Source: Opitutaceae bacterium
Lineage (GTDB): Bacteria > Verrucomicrobiota > Verrucomicrobiia > Opitutales > Opitutaceae
Assembly (NCBI GenBank): GCA_016794785.1
Contig: JAEUHC010000014.1
Span: forward strand, 186,001-250,000
Direction of reading: 5' to 3'
Length of the DNA: 64,000 bases
The notes beneath the pieces were generated by a model. It ran no database searches. It was given only the letters and a program-made list of their open reading frames with translations, and had not been told where the DNA came from. This document shows positions 1 to 9,314 of the stretch, one piece after another (position 1 is the stretch's first letter; every line of letters starts with the position of its first letter). Made by a program: the position numbers and the translations under genes.

Positions 1-3000
1 GCGTTGACGGCGAGCGAGGTATTGCCGCGGAAGAGCTCGAGCCGCGGCGTCGCGAGCACGCCCGGCACACCGAAGACACCGAGCGTGGGACCGACGGCGC
101 GGATGAGCACCGGCTTGGACTGCTGGCCGGAGATCACGAAGCCGGCGATGAGGACATTCTCAGCGGTGCCGACGCGGGCGCGCGTCGAGATGTTGAGCAG
201 GCGTTGGCGCGCGAGCGCGAGATCCGAGCCGCCGGAGAGCGCCGAGGCCACGATGAGACCCGAGGAGCTGCCGGTGATCAGGCCGGCATCGGCACTGATG
301 GTCTGCGCGATGATGGAGCGACCAGTCGAGACGTTGACGGAGCCCGTGCTGCTGACGGTGCCGGCACCGCCGTCAAACACGGCGCCCGCCTGCGCGAGGA
401 CGTAGGACAGGCCATTCGGCCCCGCGATCGTGTAGGTGACCGCGCTGTTGGCCGAAGAGCCGGCTTGGTAGAAGCCCGCAACCCCCAGCGTGCCGCCATT
501 GACCGGGGCCACGGTGCCGCTCAGGGTGCCGACGGCGCCCCCGGTGACATCACCCGAGACAATGCCGTTGGCGCCGATGGTGGCTGTGAGGGTGACAGGC
601 TGGAGGGCCGCGGCGCGGGCAGGACCGCCCGCCTCGCCGCCTTCGGCGATGGCCGACTGCGAGAAGGTGAACTGGCCGTTGTCACCCACGATCACGTTGA
701 GGCTCATGATCGGGGCGGAGGAGAAGGGCAGGTAGCTGAGGAAGACGCCCGTGTTGTCGTCGCGCACATAGAGCGCCCAGCTGCCGAGGCCACCGCTGTA
801 GGTGCCGAAGTAGGTGCCCGAGTAGCTGCGCGTGATCACGGTCAGCGCGGCGGAAGCCGTGGTGGCGGTGCCGGCGGAGTTGGTGAAGACCACATCGTAG
901 AGCGCCGCATCACCGGCCTGCACGCTGGAGAACGACAGGGTGGCGCCGTTGGCGCCGGGGATGGCGACCCCGTTCTTGCGCCACTGGTAGCCCGGAGCGG
1001 GCGCGCCGGTCGCGGCCGCGGTGAACGTGGCCGAGCCACCGACAACCGCAGTGCGGCCGATGGGGCTCAGGGTCGTCTGCGGCGCGGTGGGCGCGGTGAC
1101 GAGAGCGAGCGTGGCGGTGGAACTCTGCACGGTGGCGATGTTGTTGGACACCTGCACATCGTAATTGCCGGCATCCGTGGCGCTGACGGCGCCGATGGTG
1201 AAGCTCGCGCCGTTGGCCCCGGCGATGGGGACGCCATTGCGGCGCCACTGGTAGGCAAGTGTGCCGCTGCCGACCGCCGCGGCGGAGAACGAGGCGCTGC
1301 CGCCAGCCTGCGCGATCTGCGGCTGGGGCTGGAGCGTGAACTCCGGCGCGGAATTGACGACGAGCGCCGCGCCCGACGAGGTGGCGGTGCCGAAGGCATT
1401 GGTGACCGCCACGGAATAGACACCCGAGCTGGCGGCCTGCACACCCGTGAGGATGAGGGTGGAACTCGTGGCCCCCGCGAGAGCGATGCCGTTGCGCCGC
1501 CACTGGTAGGAGAACGGTGCGGTGCCCGTCACGCTAACGGAGAACGTCACCCCCTGGCCCGGATCAATCACGGAGCCGGCAGGCTGGGTGGCGATGACGG
1601 GCGGCAGATTGGCCGGCAGAATCGTGAGCGTGAAGGACTGGGTGGCAGACACGCCGTTGTTGGCGGTGATGGTGAGCGCAAGCGGTGATCCGGTGGTGTC
1701 GGGCGGGTTGCCGCTGAGCAAGCCGGTGGAAGAGTTGAAGGTGGCCCAAGCCGGCAAACCCGTGGCGGAGAAGACGACCGGCGTGGCGCTGTCGGTCGAG
1801 ACCGTGAAGCTATTGGCCTGGCCGGCGCGGAATGACGCCGCGGCCACGCTGGTGAACACGGGCGGCAGGCCGACACTGAGCGTGGCAGCTTGCGAGACCG
1901 CGGAGGGCGAGACCCCGTTGGACACGACGACGCGGAACTGATCCCCCGTCATGATTTGAGTGACATTGGAAACCGTCAGCGTGGCGGTGGAGACGCCGCC
2001 ATAGGTGGCATCGGCCGAGATGTTGGTAAATTCAAAGCCGCCGGCCGGCTGGCGCTGCCACTGGAAGCTCGTGGGCGGGGGCGTGCCAGCGGCACCGACC
2101 GTGAACGTGGCGCTTTGCCCAAGGGCGACCGTGCGGTTGCCTGGCTGCGTGATGATCGAGGGCGCCACCGTGCTGCCGCTGCGGCGGATGACTTGGTTCA
2201 CGGTGTCGGCGACGTAAAGGTTGCCGTTTGAATCAACCACGATGCCAAAGGGCCGGTTGAAGCGCACCGCGGGGCCGACGCCATCGAGGTAGCCGGGATT
2301 CCCGGCGGTGCCGGCGAGGGTGGTCACGTCACCCGCGGGCGTGATCTTGCGGATGGTGCTGTTGACCGTGTCCGCGACGTAGAGATTGCCGGCGCTGTCG
2401 AGCGCCAGGCCCGAGGGACGCGTGAAGGAAGCCGCCGTGCCGTTGCCATCCGCGCTGCCGCTGGCGCCGCCAGGATTGCCGGCGACGGTGGTCACCACGG
2501 CGCCGCTGGTGATCTTGCGGATGGCGTTGTTGATCGAGTCGGCGACGTAAACGTTGCCGACGTTGTCGATGATCAGGGAATTCGGCGTGTTGAAACGCGA
2601 GTTGATGCCGACGCCGTTGACGAAGCCCGCGCCACCCAAGGCACCGGCGAACGTCGAGACCGTGCCGCCCACGGTGATGCGGCGGATGCAGTGGTTGCCC
2701 GAATCGGCGACATAGACGGTGCCGACGTTGTCCACCGCGACGCCCGAGGGCAGGAAGAAGCGGGCCGCAGGGCCGACGCCGTCGAGCGCGCCGCTGGCAT
2801 TGGCGCTGCCCGCGAGGGTGGTGACGGAGCCGCTGGGGGAGATGACGCGGATGACGTGGTTGAAGGTGTCCGCGACATAGACGTTCCCCGCCGAATCGAC
2901 CGCGACGCCCGAAGGGGCGTTGAAGCGGGCAAGCGACCCGAAGCCGTCCACGCTGCCGCTCGCGCCCGCGAGGCCGGCGATGGTGGTGACGACACCGTTG

Positions 3001-5291
3001 GCCGTCATCTTGCGGATCACGTGGCTGGCGGTGTCGGCGATGTAGAAATTGCCGGAGGTGTCGACGACGATGCTCGAGGGCCCGTTGAAGCGCGCCGCGG
3101 AGCCCGTCCCGTCGATCGAGCCTTGGAAGTTGGCGAGGCCGGCAAACGTGCTGATGGTCGTGCCGAGGTTGACCGTGAGCGTGGCCGAGGTGCTGGGGAC
3201 GGCGCCGCCGATATTGGTCGCCACCATGCGGAACTGATCGCCGCCCATGCCGGCGGAGATGTTGGTGAGGGTGAGCGTGGTCGAGGTGGTGCCGCCGTAG
3301 GTGCCGTCGTCAAAGAGGTCGATGAAGCCAACGGTGCCGCTCGGCTGGCGCTGCCAGCGGTAGGTCGGCGTGGGATTGCCGGTGGCGCCGGAAGAGAAAC
3401 TCGTGTTGCCGCCGATGTTCGCGATGACGGAGACGGGCTGCAGCGAAATGACCGGCTGCGTCGCGGTGACCGTGAGGGTGGCCGCGATGCTGGGCGTGCT
3501 GCCGTTGACGTTGGTCGCCACGAGCCGGAACTGGTCGCCATTGAGGAGGACCGAGGCGGCGGTGATCGTGAGTGTGCCGGTCGCGGTGCCGCCGAAGGTG
3601 AGGTCGTCGCTCAAGTCGAAGAAGCCGGATGTGTTCGCGAGCTGGCGCTGCCAGCGGAGCGTGGGCGTGGGGCTGCCGATGGCGGCGGCCGTGAAGGTGC
3701 CGTTGCCGCCGGGGAGAATGTTGGTGTTAACGGGTGAAAGCGTGAAGACGGGAGCCGCGTTGTTGATCGAGAGGGTGGCGACGCTGGAGACGGCGTCCGG
3801 ACCGCTTGAATTCGAGGCGACGAGACGGAACTGATCGCCGTTCATGCCACCGGTCACGCTGGTGATGGTGAGAGTGCCGGTGGTCGTGCCGCTGTAGGGA
3901 AAAGCCTCATTGAGATCATTGAATCCACCGCCCGCCGCGGCTTGGCGCTGCCAGCGGAGGGTGGGCACGGGCGCGCCGGAGGCGGAGCCGCTGAAATTGG
4001 CGTTCATCCCGATGTCCGTCGCGAACGACGAAGGCGAGGTCACGATCTGCGGGGCCGCCGTGCCCGTGACCGTGAGCGTGAAGGACTGGTCGTTGAAGCT
4101 GACGACGTTGGTCGCGCGGATTGTGACGGGAAAAGAGCCGCTCTGCGTGGGCGTTCCGGCGAGCAGCCCGCCGGAACTGAGTGTGACGCCGGACGGCAGA
4201 GTGCCGATGACAATCGAGAACGTCGGCGCCGGAGAGCCGGTCGCCGTCACGGAAAACGAACCGAAGGCATTCAGGGCGAATGTGGTGTTGTTTGCACTCG
4301 TGATGCTCGGAGCGCTCGCGGGCAGGATGCGGCGGATGGTGTGGTTCTTGGAATCCGCGACGAAGAGGGAATTGGCCGCCGTGGCGACCAGGCCGAAGGG
4401 AGTGTTGAACTGCGCGGAGGTGCCGAGGCCGTTGGCTGAACCCGTCGCGCCGGTGCCGGCCAAGGTCGTGACCGTGGGGCCGGAGATTTTCTTGATGGTG
4501 TTCGTGCCCGAGTCGGAAACGTAGACATCCGTGCCCTGCACCGCCACACCGCGCGGAATCGAATAGGTGCCGGAGAGGGTCGTGACGGTGTTGGCCGGGA
4601 CCGCGATGCTTTTTACGAGGCCATTGTTGTGGTCCGTGACATAGAGCGTGCCGCCATCAGAGCTGATGGCGATGCCCCACGGCCGCGAAAATCCCGATGC
4701 GATGGTGGTGACGGCATTGCCGCCGATGTCGACGCGTCGAACCACGTCATTGAACGTGTCCGTCACGTAGATGAGTGTGCCCGCACTGTTGACCGCCACA
4801 CCCACCGGGGTGCTGAACGTCGAGGTAGTGAGCGTGCCATTGTTCAGACCCGAGGTGCCGAGCGTGCCGATGGTCGAGGTCAGTGTGCCGCCGGCATTGA
4901 AGACCTTGATGACGTGGTTGCTCGTCTCGGCGACGTAGACATTGCCCGAGCCGTCCACCGCGACACCCGAAGGTCCAAGCAACCCGGTCACCAGCGTGGT
5001 GACGGCACCGGTGCTGATGTTCATCTTGCGGATGCGGCCGTTGTTTGAATCGGCGATGTAGATGAACGTGCCGTCGCTCGCGAGGCTGGCCGGCTCGTTG
5101 AAGCGCGCCAGCGTGCCATCGGCATTGTCGGCGGTGCCGAAGCTGCCCACTGCGCCGGCGGGTGTCGTCACATTGACTTGGGCAAACGCCGCGAACGGCA
5201 GCAGGACAAACGCGGCAAGCGCGGCAAACCAGCGCGCCGGACGCGCGCGACTCGGGACCATGTGGGGCGTAGCAGGGTGGATGCGGTTCAT
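1..5291 (-). CDS. Giant secreted NHL-repeat / Ig-like protein, 3' end cut by window
   Basis: One open frame runs from an ATG at 5291 to the left edge, about 1763 codons with no stop seen. The N-terminus has basic residues and a hydrophobic stretch ending AAFAQV, a signal peptide, so the protein is exported. Order as read: an NHL-type beta-propeller (repeats like 'NVYVAETSNHVIKV', residues about 45-330), Ig/Big-like domains with 'RWQR' and 'GDQFRLVASN' signatures (about 330-720), a second NHL block (about 720-1025), more Ig-like domains with 'YQWRRNGV' (about 1025-1480), a beta-rich segment, then a C-terminal domain containing 'LIAGFVISGQ' and 'LIRAVGPTLG'. That last domain recurs in the protein at 46205-47920, where about 240 residues carry two copies, so little is probably missing here. 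The role is unknown; adhesion or surface binding is an inference. Confidence 0.85.
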   Translation of the reverse strand, partial: MNRIHPATPHMVPSRARPARWFAALAAFVLLPFAAFAQVNVTTPAGAVGSFGTADNADGTLARFNEPASLASDGTFIYIADSNNGRIRKMNISTGAVTTLVTGLLGPSGVAVDGSGNVYVAETSNHVIKVFNAGGTLTSTIGTLGTSGLNNGTLTTSTFSTPVGVAVNSAGTLIYVTDTFNDVVRRVDIGGNAVTTIASGFSRPWGIAISSDGGTLYVTDHNNGLVKSIAVPANTVTTLSGTYSIPRGVAVQGTDVYVSDSGTNTIKKISGPTVTTLAGTGATGSANGLGTSAQFNTPFGLVATAANSLFVADSKNHTIRRILPASAPSITSANNTTFALNAFGSFSVTATGSPAPTFSIVIGTLPSGVTLSSGGLLAGTPTQSGSFPVTIRATNVVSFNDQSFTLTVTGTAAPQIVTSPSSFATDIGMNANFSGSASGAPVPTLRWQRQAAAGGGFNDLNEAFPYSGTTTGTLTITSVTGGMNGDQFRLVASNSSGPDAVSSVATLSINNAAPVFTLSPVNTNILPGGNGTFTAAAIGSPTPTLRWQRQLANTSGFFDLSDDLTFGGTATGTLTITAASVLLNGDQFRLVATNVNGSTPSIAATLTVTATQPVISLQPVSVIANIGGNTSFSSGATGNPTPTYRWQRQPSGTVGFIDLFDDGTYGGTTSTTLTLTNISAGMGGDQFRMVATNIGGAVPSTSATLTVNLGTTISTFAGLANFQGSIDGTGSAARFNGPSSIVVDTSGNFYIADTASHVIRKMTANGVVTTIAGLAGASGSVDGFGSLARFNAPSGVAVDSAGNVYVADTFNHVIRVISPSGSVTTLAGSANASGALDGVGPAARFFLPSGVAVDNVGTVYVADSGNHCIRRITVGGTVSTFAGALGGAGFVNGVGINSRFNTPNSLIIDNVGNVYVADSINNAIRKITSGAVVTTVAGNPGGASGSADGNGTAASFTRPSGLALDSAGNLYVADTVNSTIRKITPAGDVTTLAGTAGNPGYLDGVGPAVRFNRPFGIVVDSNGNLYVADTVNQVIRRSGSTVAPSIITQPGNRTVALGQSATFTVGAAGTPPPTSFQWQRQPAGGFEFTNISADATYGGVSTATLTVSNVTQIMTGDQFRVVVSNGVSPSAVSQAATLSVGLPPVFTSVAAASFRAGQANSFTVSTDSATPVVFSATGLPAWATFNSSTGLLSGNPPDTTGSPLALTITANNGVSATQSFTLTILPANLPPVIATQPAGSVIDPGQGVTFSVSVTGTAPFSYQWRRNGIALAGATSSTLILTGVQAASSGVYSVAVTNAFGTATSSGAALVVNSAPEFTLQPQPQIAQAGGSASFSAAAVGSGTLAYQWRRNGVPIAGANGASFTIGAVSATDAGNYDVQVSNNIATVQSSTATLALVTAPTAPQTTLSPIGRTAVVGGSATFTAAATGAPAPGYQWRKNGVAIPGANGATLSFSSVQAGDAALYDVVFTNSAGTATTASAALTVITRSYSGTYFGTYSGGLGSWALYVRDDNTGVFLSYLPFSSAPIMSLNVIVGDNGQFTFSQSAIAEGGEAGGPARAAALQPVTLTATIGANGIVSGDVTGGAVGTLSGTVAPVNGGTLGVAGFYQAGSSANSAVTYTIAGPNGLSYVLAQAGAVFDGGAGTVSSTGSVNVSTGRSIIAQTISADAGLITGSSSGLIVASALSGGSDLALARQRLLNISTRARVGTAENVLIAGFVISGQQSKPVLIRAVGPTLGVFGVPGVLATPRLELFRGNTSLAVN

Positions 5292-5743
5292 GACGATGAA
5301 GGATTCAGGACACATGCTAGGAATAAAAAGGGGCAACCGTAGGCCGACGCACCAAAAGCGGATCGGTGACAACAAAGCGCAAGACACGAGTTCGCGGCGG
5401 AAGTGCGCTCACGGGGGAAAACTGCGAGCGGATTCGGAGGCGAAAGGTTCCGTCGTTGCGCAAACGCAGCGGCGCTTGCGGCGCTGGTGTGGACAAGGTG
5501 AGCGACACGCGCCGCATTGCGCATCGAGCGTGCCACGCCTCCGCCGGTGGTCCGGCGCACCTCGTTTTACGAGGGAAAATCGCCCTTGTGCGTCTCGCCG
5601 ACCAGCCCGTCGGCCCGCGCGAATTTTCCCCCAAGCGGCTTCGTGCGCCGCGAAATTTTCCCCATTCCCTGGCCTTCCGCTGCTCCTCCGGTCCGCAACC
5701 TTCGCAGGCGGCGTGCGCTTCGGGCGCACCCCGCACCAAGGCG
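5292..5743. other. Intergenic stretch, no gene recognised
   Basis: About 450 bases upstream of the giant NHL/Ig gene. Frames are open here on both strands, but none has a recognisable domain, signal peptide or ribosome-binding site, as is usual for random high-GC sequence. A small perfect hairpin (CCTCGT, 3-base loop, ACGAGG) lies at 5560-5574. The promoter of the minus-strand gene starting at 5291 should lie near 5300-5350, a locally AT-richer patch. Confidence 0.4.
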
Positions 5744-6175
5744 TCAGCGCTTCGCGCCGGCACGCTTGAGCGTCCACTTGCCATGCGTGATGCCCTCGGA
5801 GGTGTTGGATTCATAGACACCACTCAGGGTTTCGCCGGCGAGTTCGCCGCTGATCTTGCTCTGGCCGGGCGCATCTTGGATTCGCCAGTCGAACACCATC
5901 ACAACCTTTGCGGCCTCGACCTTCACGCTTTTCATCGCCGTCGGCACACGCGCGCCCCCGAAGGTGAACGTCGCTTCCGCCGTCCATCCCGCTTTGTCGT
6001 CGCGTCGCAACGTCAGCTCAAATTCGCCGGCCGCGTCGCCCTCATCGGCTGACCAGCGGCCCGCGTAGGTCCCGGTCAAATCGACCCCGGGAGGAACAGG
6101 CGGTGCCTTTTTCTCCGCGGCGATCAGACCGGCAAACGGCAGCAGCAACAGGGCAAAAAGAACGCGCAGGATCAT
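5744..6175 (-). CDS. Small secreted protein of unknown function
   Basis: This is a 143-residue protein with a clear signal peptide (MILRVLFALLLLPFAGLIAA). A short Pro/Lys-rich linker follows, then one beta-rich domain with alternating hydrophobic strands, for example 'LTGTYAGRWSAD' and 'GEFELTLRRDD'. The pattern ends 'SGVYESN...HGKWTLKR'. A lipocalin-like or small beta-barrel fold is plausible, but I do not recognise a named family. It lies 74 bases downstream of a sulfatase on the same strand and may be co-transcribed with it. The predicted location is the periplasm or outside the cell. Confidence 0.7.
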   Translation of the reverse strand: MILRVLFALLLLPFAGLIAAEKKAPPVPPGVDLTGTYAGRWSADEGDAAGEFELTLRRDDKAGWTAEATFTFGGARVPTAMKSVKVEAAKVVMVFDWRIQDAPGQSKISGELAGETLSGVYESNTSEGITHGKWTLKRAGAKR

Positions 6176-6249
6176 GACGGTCGAATGGATCGCTCTAGGG
6201 AGCGATCAGGCGATTAATGCGCAAGCCACGAATCCGGCAGCGCGAGGCC

Positions 6250-7572
6250 TCACTCGTTGGGGCTCGCCTTGGCGGTGGCCGGCGCGATGCCACGATATTT
6301 CTCCGGCCGCGCCTCGGTAAAGGGCGCCAGCACGCCCTGCAGTTTTGTTTTAGCCGCCGTGGCCTCGGCCCCCAGCGACGCCAACGGCAGCGGCCGCTTC
6401 TCGTCGGGATCGGCCACGGTGTCGAAAAATTCGCCCGTGCGGTAGAGCTTGAAGCGCTTCGTCGCCGCAAACTCGCGCGCGGACTTCAGATCGCCGTTGC
6501 GGGAATACCACGAGTAATACCACTCGCGCGGCTGCCCCGGCTCGCCGCGGAGCTGGGGCGCGAAGCTGCGCCCGTCGATCTTCACCGTAGTCGCGGGCAG
6601 GCCAGCGGCGGCGAGGAGCGTGGGCAGGAAATCCGTCGAATCGACCAGGTCGCCGTTGACGCGACCGGCGGGGATTTTTCCGGGCCAGCTCACAATCAGC
6701 GGCACGTGCATGCCGGCGGCGGTCATCTTGCCCTTGCCGCCGGGCACCACGCGATCGCCCATGCGGGAGGTCACGGTCACGCCAGTGCCGTTGTCGCCGA
6801 CGAAGACGATCAGCGTGTTCTCGCGCAGGCCGAGTTTTTCGAGGTGCGCCGTGAGCTGGCCGACGTGTTTGTCCGTGTGCGCAACCATGTCGGCGAAATA
6901 CTTCACGTCGCGGTTCACGCGCTCGCCGATCGCCTTGGGGTCCCAGCCCGGTCCGCCCGGCACCGGCTGGAAGGGATCGTGCGTGAGGATCATCGGGTAA
7001 TAGAGCAGCCACGGGCCGTCTTTTTTCCGGCGGATGAAGTCGAGCACCCAGTCCTGCACGAGGTCGGGGCCGTATTCGCCGTTGTTGAAGTCACGCTCCT
7101 GACCGTTGAACTCCAGCCCGGGGTTGGCGTAGCGCGGCGGGCGGCGCGTGTGCTGCCAGAGGCAATTCTCGTCAAAGCCGAGTTTCTGCGGCAGCCCGCG
7201 ATCGGCGCCGAGCTGCCACTTGCCCGCGATGCCGGTCGCGTAGCCCGCGCGCCGGAAATGGTGCGCAAAGGTCTCTGCCTCCGGGTCCATGTTTCCAAAA
7301 TTGATGTAGTTCCTGATATTGTAGATGCCGGTCATCAGCTGCACGCGCGTCGGCGTGCAGAGCGGCTGCACGAAGCACCGCTCGAACCGCATGCCGCCCG
7401 CGGCCAGGCGGTCGAGGTGCGGTGTCTGGTAGGAGGTCCCGCCGTTGGCGCCGACGCACTCGTAGCCGAAATCATCCACGAGGATGACCACGACATTCGG
7501 CTTGGCCGGGGCGGCCGCAATGGCGGCGGAAACAAAACTCACGAGGGCTGACAGCAGGGCGAGGGTTTTCAT
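6250..7572 (-). CDS. Secreted formylglycine-dependent sulfatase (440 aa)
   Basis: The N-terminal signal peptide (MKTLALLSALVSFVSAAIAA) is followed by the sulfatase opening 'PNVVVILVDDFGYE' with metal-binding Asp33-Asp34. The CxPxR motif is 'CTPTR' at Cys72; this Cys is oxidised to formylglycine in S1-family sulfatases. Further family features are 'GKWQLG', 'VFVGDNGTG' with its Asp-Asn pair, and 'GKGKMTAAGMHVPLIVSWPGK'. The enzyme should remove sulfate esters from a sugar or polysaccharide in the periplasm. Its exact substrate cannot be read from the sequence. It is divergent from the gene at 7680 and upstream of the small secreted protein at 5744-6175. Length is normal for the family. Confidence 0.95.
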   Translation of the reverse strand: MKTLALLSALVSFVSAAIAAAPAKPNVVVILVDDFGYECVGANGGTSYQTPHLDRLAAGGMRFERCFVQPLCTPTRVQLMTGIYNIRNYINFGNMDPEAETFAHHFRRAGYATGIAGKWQLGADRGLPQKLGFDENCLWQHTRRPPRYANPGLEFNGQERDFNNGEYGPDLVQDWVLDFIRRKKDGPWLLYYPMILTHDPFQPVPGGPGWDPKAIGERVNRDVKYFADMVAHTDKHVGQLTAHLEKLGLRENTLIVFVGDNGTGVTVTSRMGDRVVPGGKGKMTAAGMHVPLIVSWPGKIPAGRVNGDLVDSTDFLPTLLAAAGLPATTVKIDGRSFAPQLRGEPGQPREWYYSWYSRNGDLKSAREFAATKRFKLYRTGEFFDTVADPDEKRPLPLASLGAEATAAKTKLQGVLAPFTEARPEKYRGIAPATAKASPNE

Positions 7573-7679
7573 GGGGCGGCGCCAGCAAGACGCCCCCGCG
7601 ACGCGGACGAAACGAAAAAACTCGGCCTCGCGCCCCGCAACCGCGAGCCTGCCGGCGTTTCCCGCACCCCGCCCTGCCC

Positions 7680-8267
7680 ATGCGTCTCGCGTTTTTCTTC
7701 CTCGCCGCGCTGAGCCCCGTCTGGGCCGCGCCGAAGCTCACGCCCCACCCCGCCGCCGTGCCCAACATCCACACGCCCGGCGAAGTGGACCGCCCCGAGC
7801 TCGTGCCCTTCATCGTCGCCGATCCGGCCGCGTTGCCCGGCATCGTCGTCGATGAAACCTCGGCGACGCTGGTCGGCAGCTGGCAATACTCCACGCACAC
7901 GCCGCCCTACGTCGGCCTCGGCTACCTCCACGACCAAAACAAAGACAAAGGCACCAAGTCCGCCATGCTCACGCCGAATCTCCCGCGCGCCGGCTGGTAT
8001 GAAGTGCGCCTCGCCCACTGCTACAACGTCCGTCGCGCCACCAACACCCCGGTCACCATCCGCCACGCCGACGGCGAGACCACGCTCCGCATCAACCAGC
8101 AGCAGGAGCCGCCGCACGCGCGGCTCTGGCGCACTCTCGGAGTCTTCCGTTTCAACGCGGGCCGCGACGGCCACGTTCGCATCAGCACCGCCGGCACCGA
8201 GGGCAAATACGTGATCGTCGATGCCGTGCAGTTCCTGCCGGTGGAGGTCAGTCCATCACGCCCGTAA
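7680..8267 (+). CDS. Secreted golvesin/xanthan-lyase C-terminal-like domain protein
   Basis: This is a 195-residue protein with a short signal peptide ending VWAAP. The body carries 'IVVDETSATLVGSW', 'YLHDQN', 'WYEVRLAHCYN' and 'YVIVDAVQFLP'. This pattern is typical of the beta-sandwich domain found at the C-termini of golvesin and of xanthan-lyase-like FAD proteins in Planctomycetes and Verrucomicrobia. Here the domain stands alone, so carbohydrate or surface binding is an inference. The start codon is divergent from the sulfatase at 6250-7572. The 3' end overlaps the convergent DUF4350 gene by 20 bases (8248-8267). Confidence 0.75.
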   Translation: MRLAFFFLAALSPVWAAPKLTPHPAAVPNIHTPGEVDRPELVPFIVADPAALPGIVVDETSATLVGSWQYSTHTPPYVGLGYLHDQNKDKGTKSAMLTPNLPRAGWYEVRLAHCYNVRRATNTPVTIRHADGETTLRINQQQEPPHARLWRTLGVFRFNAGRDGHVRISTAGTEGKYVIVDAVQFLPVEVSPSRP

Positions 8268-9144
8268 GCCAGCGCAGGATATTCAGCAGGAACTGCGGGT
8301 TCTGCTTCGCCGCCGGGTCGTTCATGCCCATCGGGCGCTTGTCGGGACCGGCGAGCTGCGCGGAGAACATCGCCGCCTCGGCAAAGACCGCCACGCGGCC
8401 GCGGCCGGCTTTCACGACCGCGCCTTGCGACCAGCCGGAGACATCCACCCGCGGCGTGTCGGCGTCGAAGCGCGCGGCGACCTTGCACTCCAGCGACACG
8501 CTGCCCTTCGGCAAAATGAGGAGCGAAGTCGCCTCGGGCGGACCGCGAAACGCGCTGCCCGTGAAATTCCGCACCGTGTCGATCACCTCGGCGGCCGAGC
8601 GCCCGCGCACCACCGCGTGATCAGCGAGGCTCGCGTCCGCGCGGCGAAAGGCGAGCTGGCTGCGGCCCGTCGCATCCTGCGCGTAGCCGTTGCTGAACGT
8701 GAAGCCGAACGCCGCCGCGAGCTCGGCCACCGCGCCGGGAAACGGCATGTGGTCCGCGATGAGCAGGAGCGCGCCGCCGGCGCGCACCCAAGCGACGACC
8801 GCCGCTATCTCATCGGGCGCGAAGGCGGACGGTGTGGGCAGCGTCCAGTTGCCGGAGGCATTGCGCGGGTGCAGGGCATTCGCGATCACGAGCACGCGCA
8901 CCTCGCGCAACGCAGGCGCGGAAAATTTCTCGGCCGAGGCCCGGACCACGAAACCGTCGCGGCGCGCGAGATTGGCAAAGGCCACATAGCGCCCCGTCGC
9001 CGTGTGAAAATTGCCATGCGCCTCATCGATCGCGACGACCGGGCCGCGGCCTTCGGCGAAAACGGGCGACACAATGGGCGCCGCAAACGCGGTGTCGGCG
9101 ACCTGCTGCGCGCGGGCAGCGACGGCGCCGAGCATCGCAAACAC
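8248..9144 (-). CDS. DUF4350-type exported protein
   Basis: The frame encodes 'PVVAIDEAHGNFHTATGRY', 'VLVIANALHP' and 'IAAVVAWVRAGGALLLIADH', the pattern of DUF4350. This family is related to the GldG-like GATase-fold domain and is often found near secreted hydrolases. A hydrophobic signal-like stretch (LAATCALLVFAMLGAVAARA) precedes the domain. The start is uncertain: the frame stays open upstream to 9351, but that part is translated palindromic repeat (9158-9297), and the frame then overlaps the end of the sulfatase gene. I chose GTG at 9144; ATG at 9135 is the other candidate. Neither includes the whole hydrophobic stretch, so the repeat may have displaced the original start. It is third in the minus-strand run 12598 to 8248. 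Confidence 0.7.
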   Translation of the reverse strand: MFAMLGAVAARAQQVADTAFAAPIVSPVFAEGRGPVVAIDEAHGNFHTATGRYVAFANLARRDGFVVRASAEKFSAPALREVRVLVIANALHPRNASGNWTLPTPSAFAPDEIAAVVAWVRAGGALLLIADHMPFPGAVAELAAAFGFTFSNGYAQDATGRSQLAFRRADASLADHAVVRGRSAAEVIDTVRNFTGSAFRGPPEATSLLILPKGSVSLECKVAARFDADTPRVDVSGWSQGAVVKAGRGRVAVFAEAAMFSAQLAGPDKRPMGMNDPAAKQNPQFLLNILRWLTGVMD

Positions 9145-9157
9145 AAGCAGCGCGCAC

Positions 9158-9297
9158 GTAGCGGCGAGCGTCCCTGGCCGCCGAAGTAGGGCGGGTCTGT
9201 GACCCGCCCTTTCGCGCGTTGAGTGCTCACCACCGAGGGCGGGTCGAAGACCCGACCTACTTTCCAAACCTCGGCGGGCAGGGACGCCCGCCGCTAC
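9158..9297. repeat. Composite palindromic repeat element (REP/MITE-like)
   Basis: The outer arms 9158-9183 and 9272-9297 are 26-base inverted repeats matching at 24 positions. Inside are two smaller palindromes. One is a perfect 10-base stem with a 3-base loop at 9188-9210. The other is a near-copy of it at about 9237-9258 with one mismatch. The element fills the gap between a sulfatase and the DUF4350 gene and reads into the latter's 5' end. No transposase is present. Confidence 0.8.
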
Positions 9298-9314
9298 CTC
9301 TGAGCCGCGCCCGC

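Noticed and set aside
204..3737. Several plus-strand open frames opposite the giant NHL/Ig gene
   Set aside because: The minus strand shows one continuous frame with regular repeats across the whole stretch. The plus-strand frames are Arg/Gly-rich shadows.
5317..5823. Overlapping open frames in the 5.3-5.7 kb gap
   Set aside because: Frames are open on both strands with no motif or signal, and their ends overlap the small secreted protein gene.
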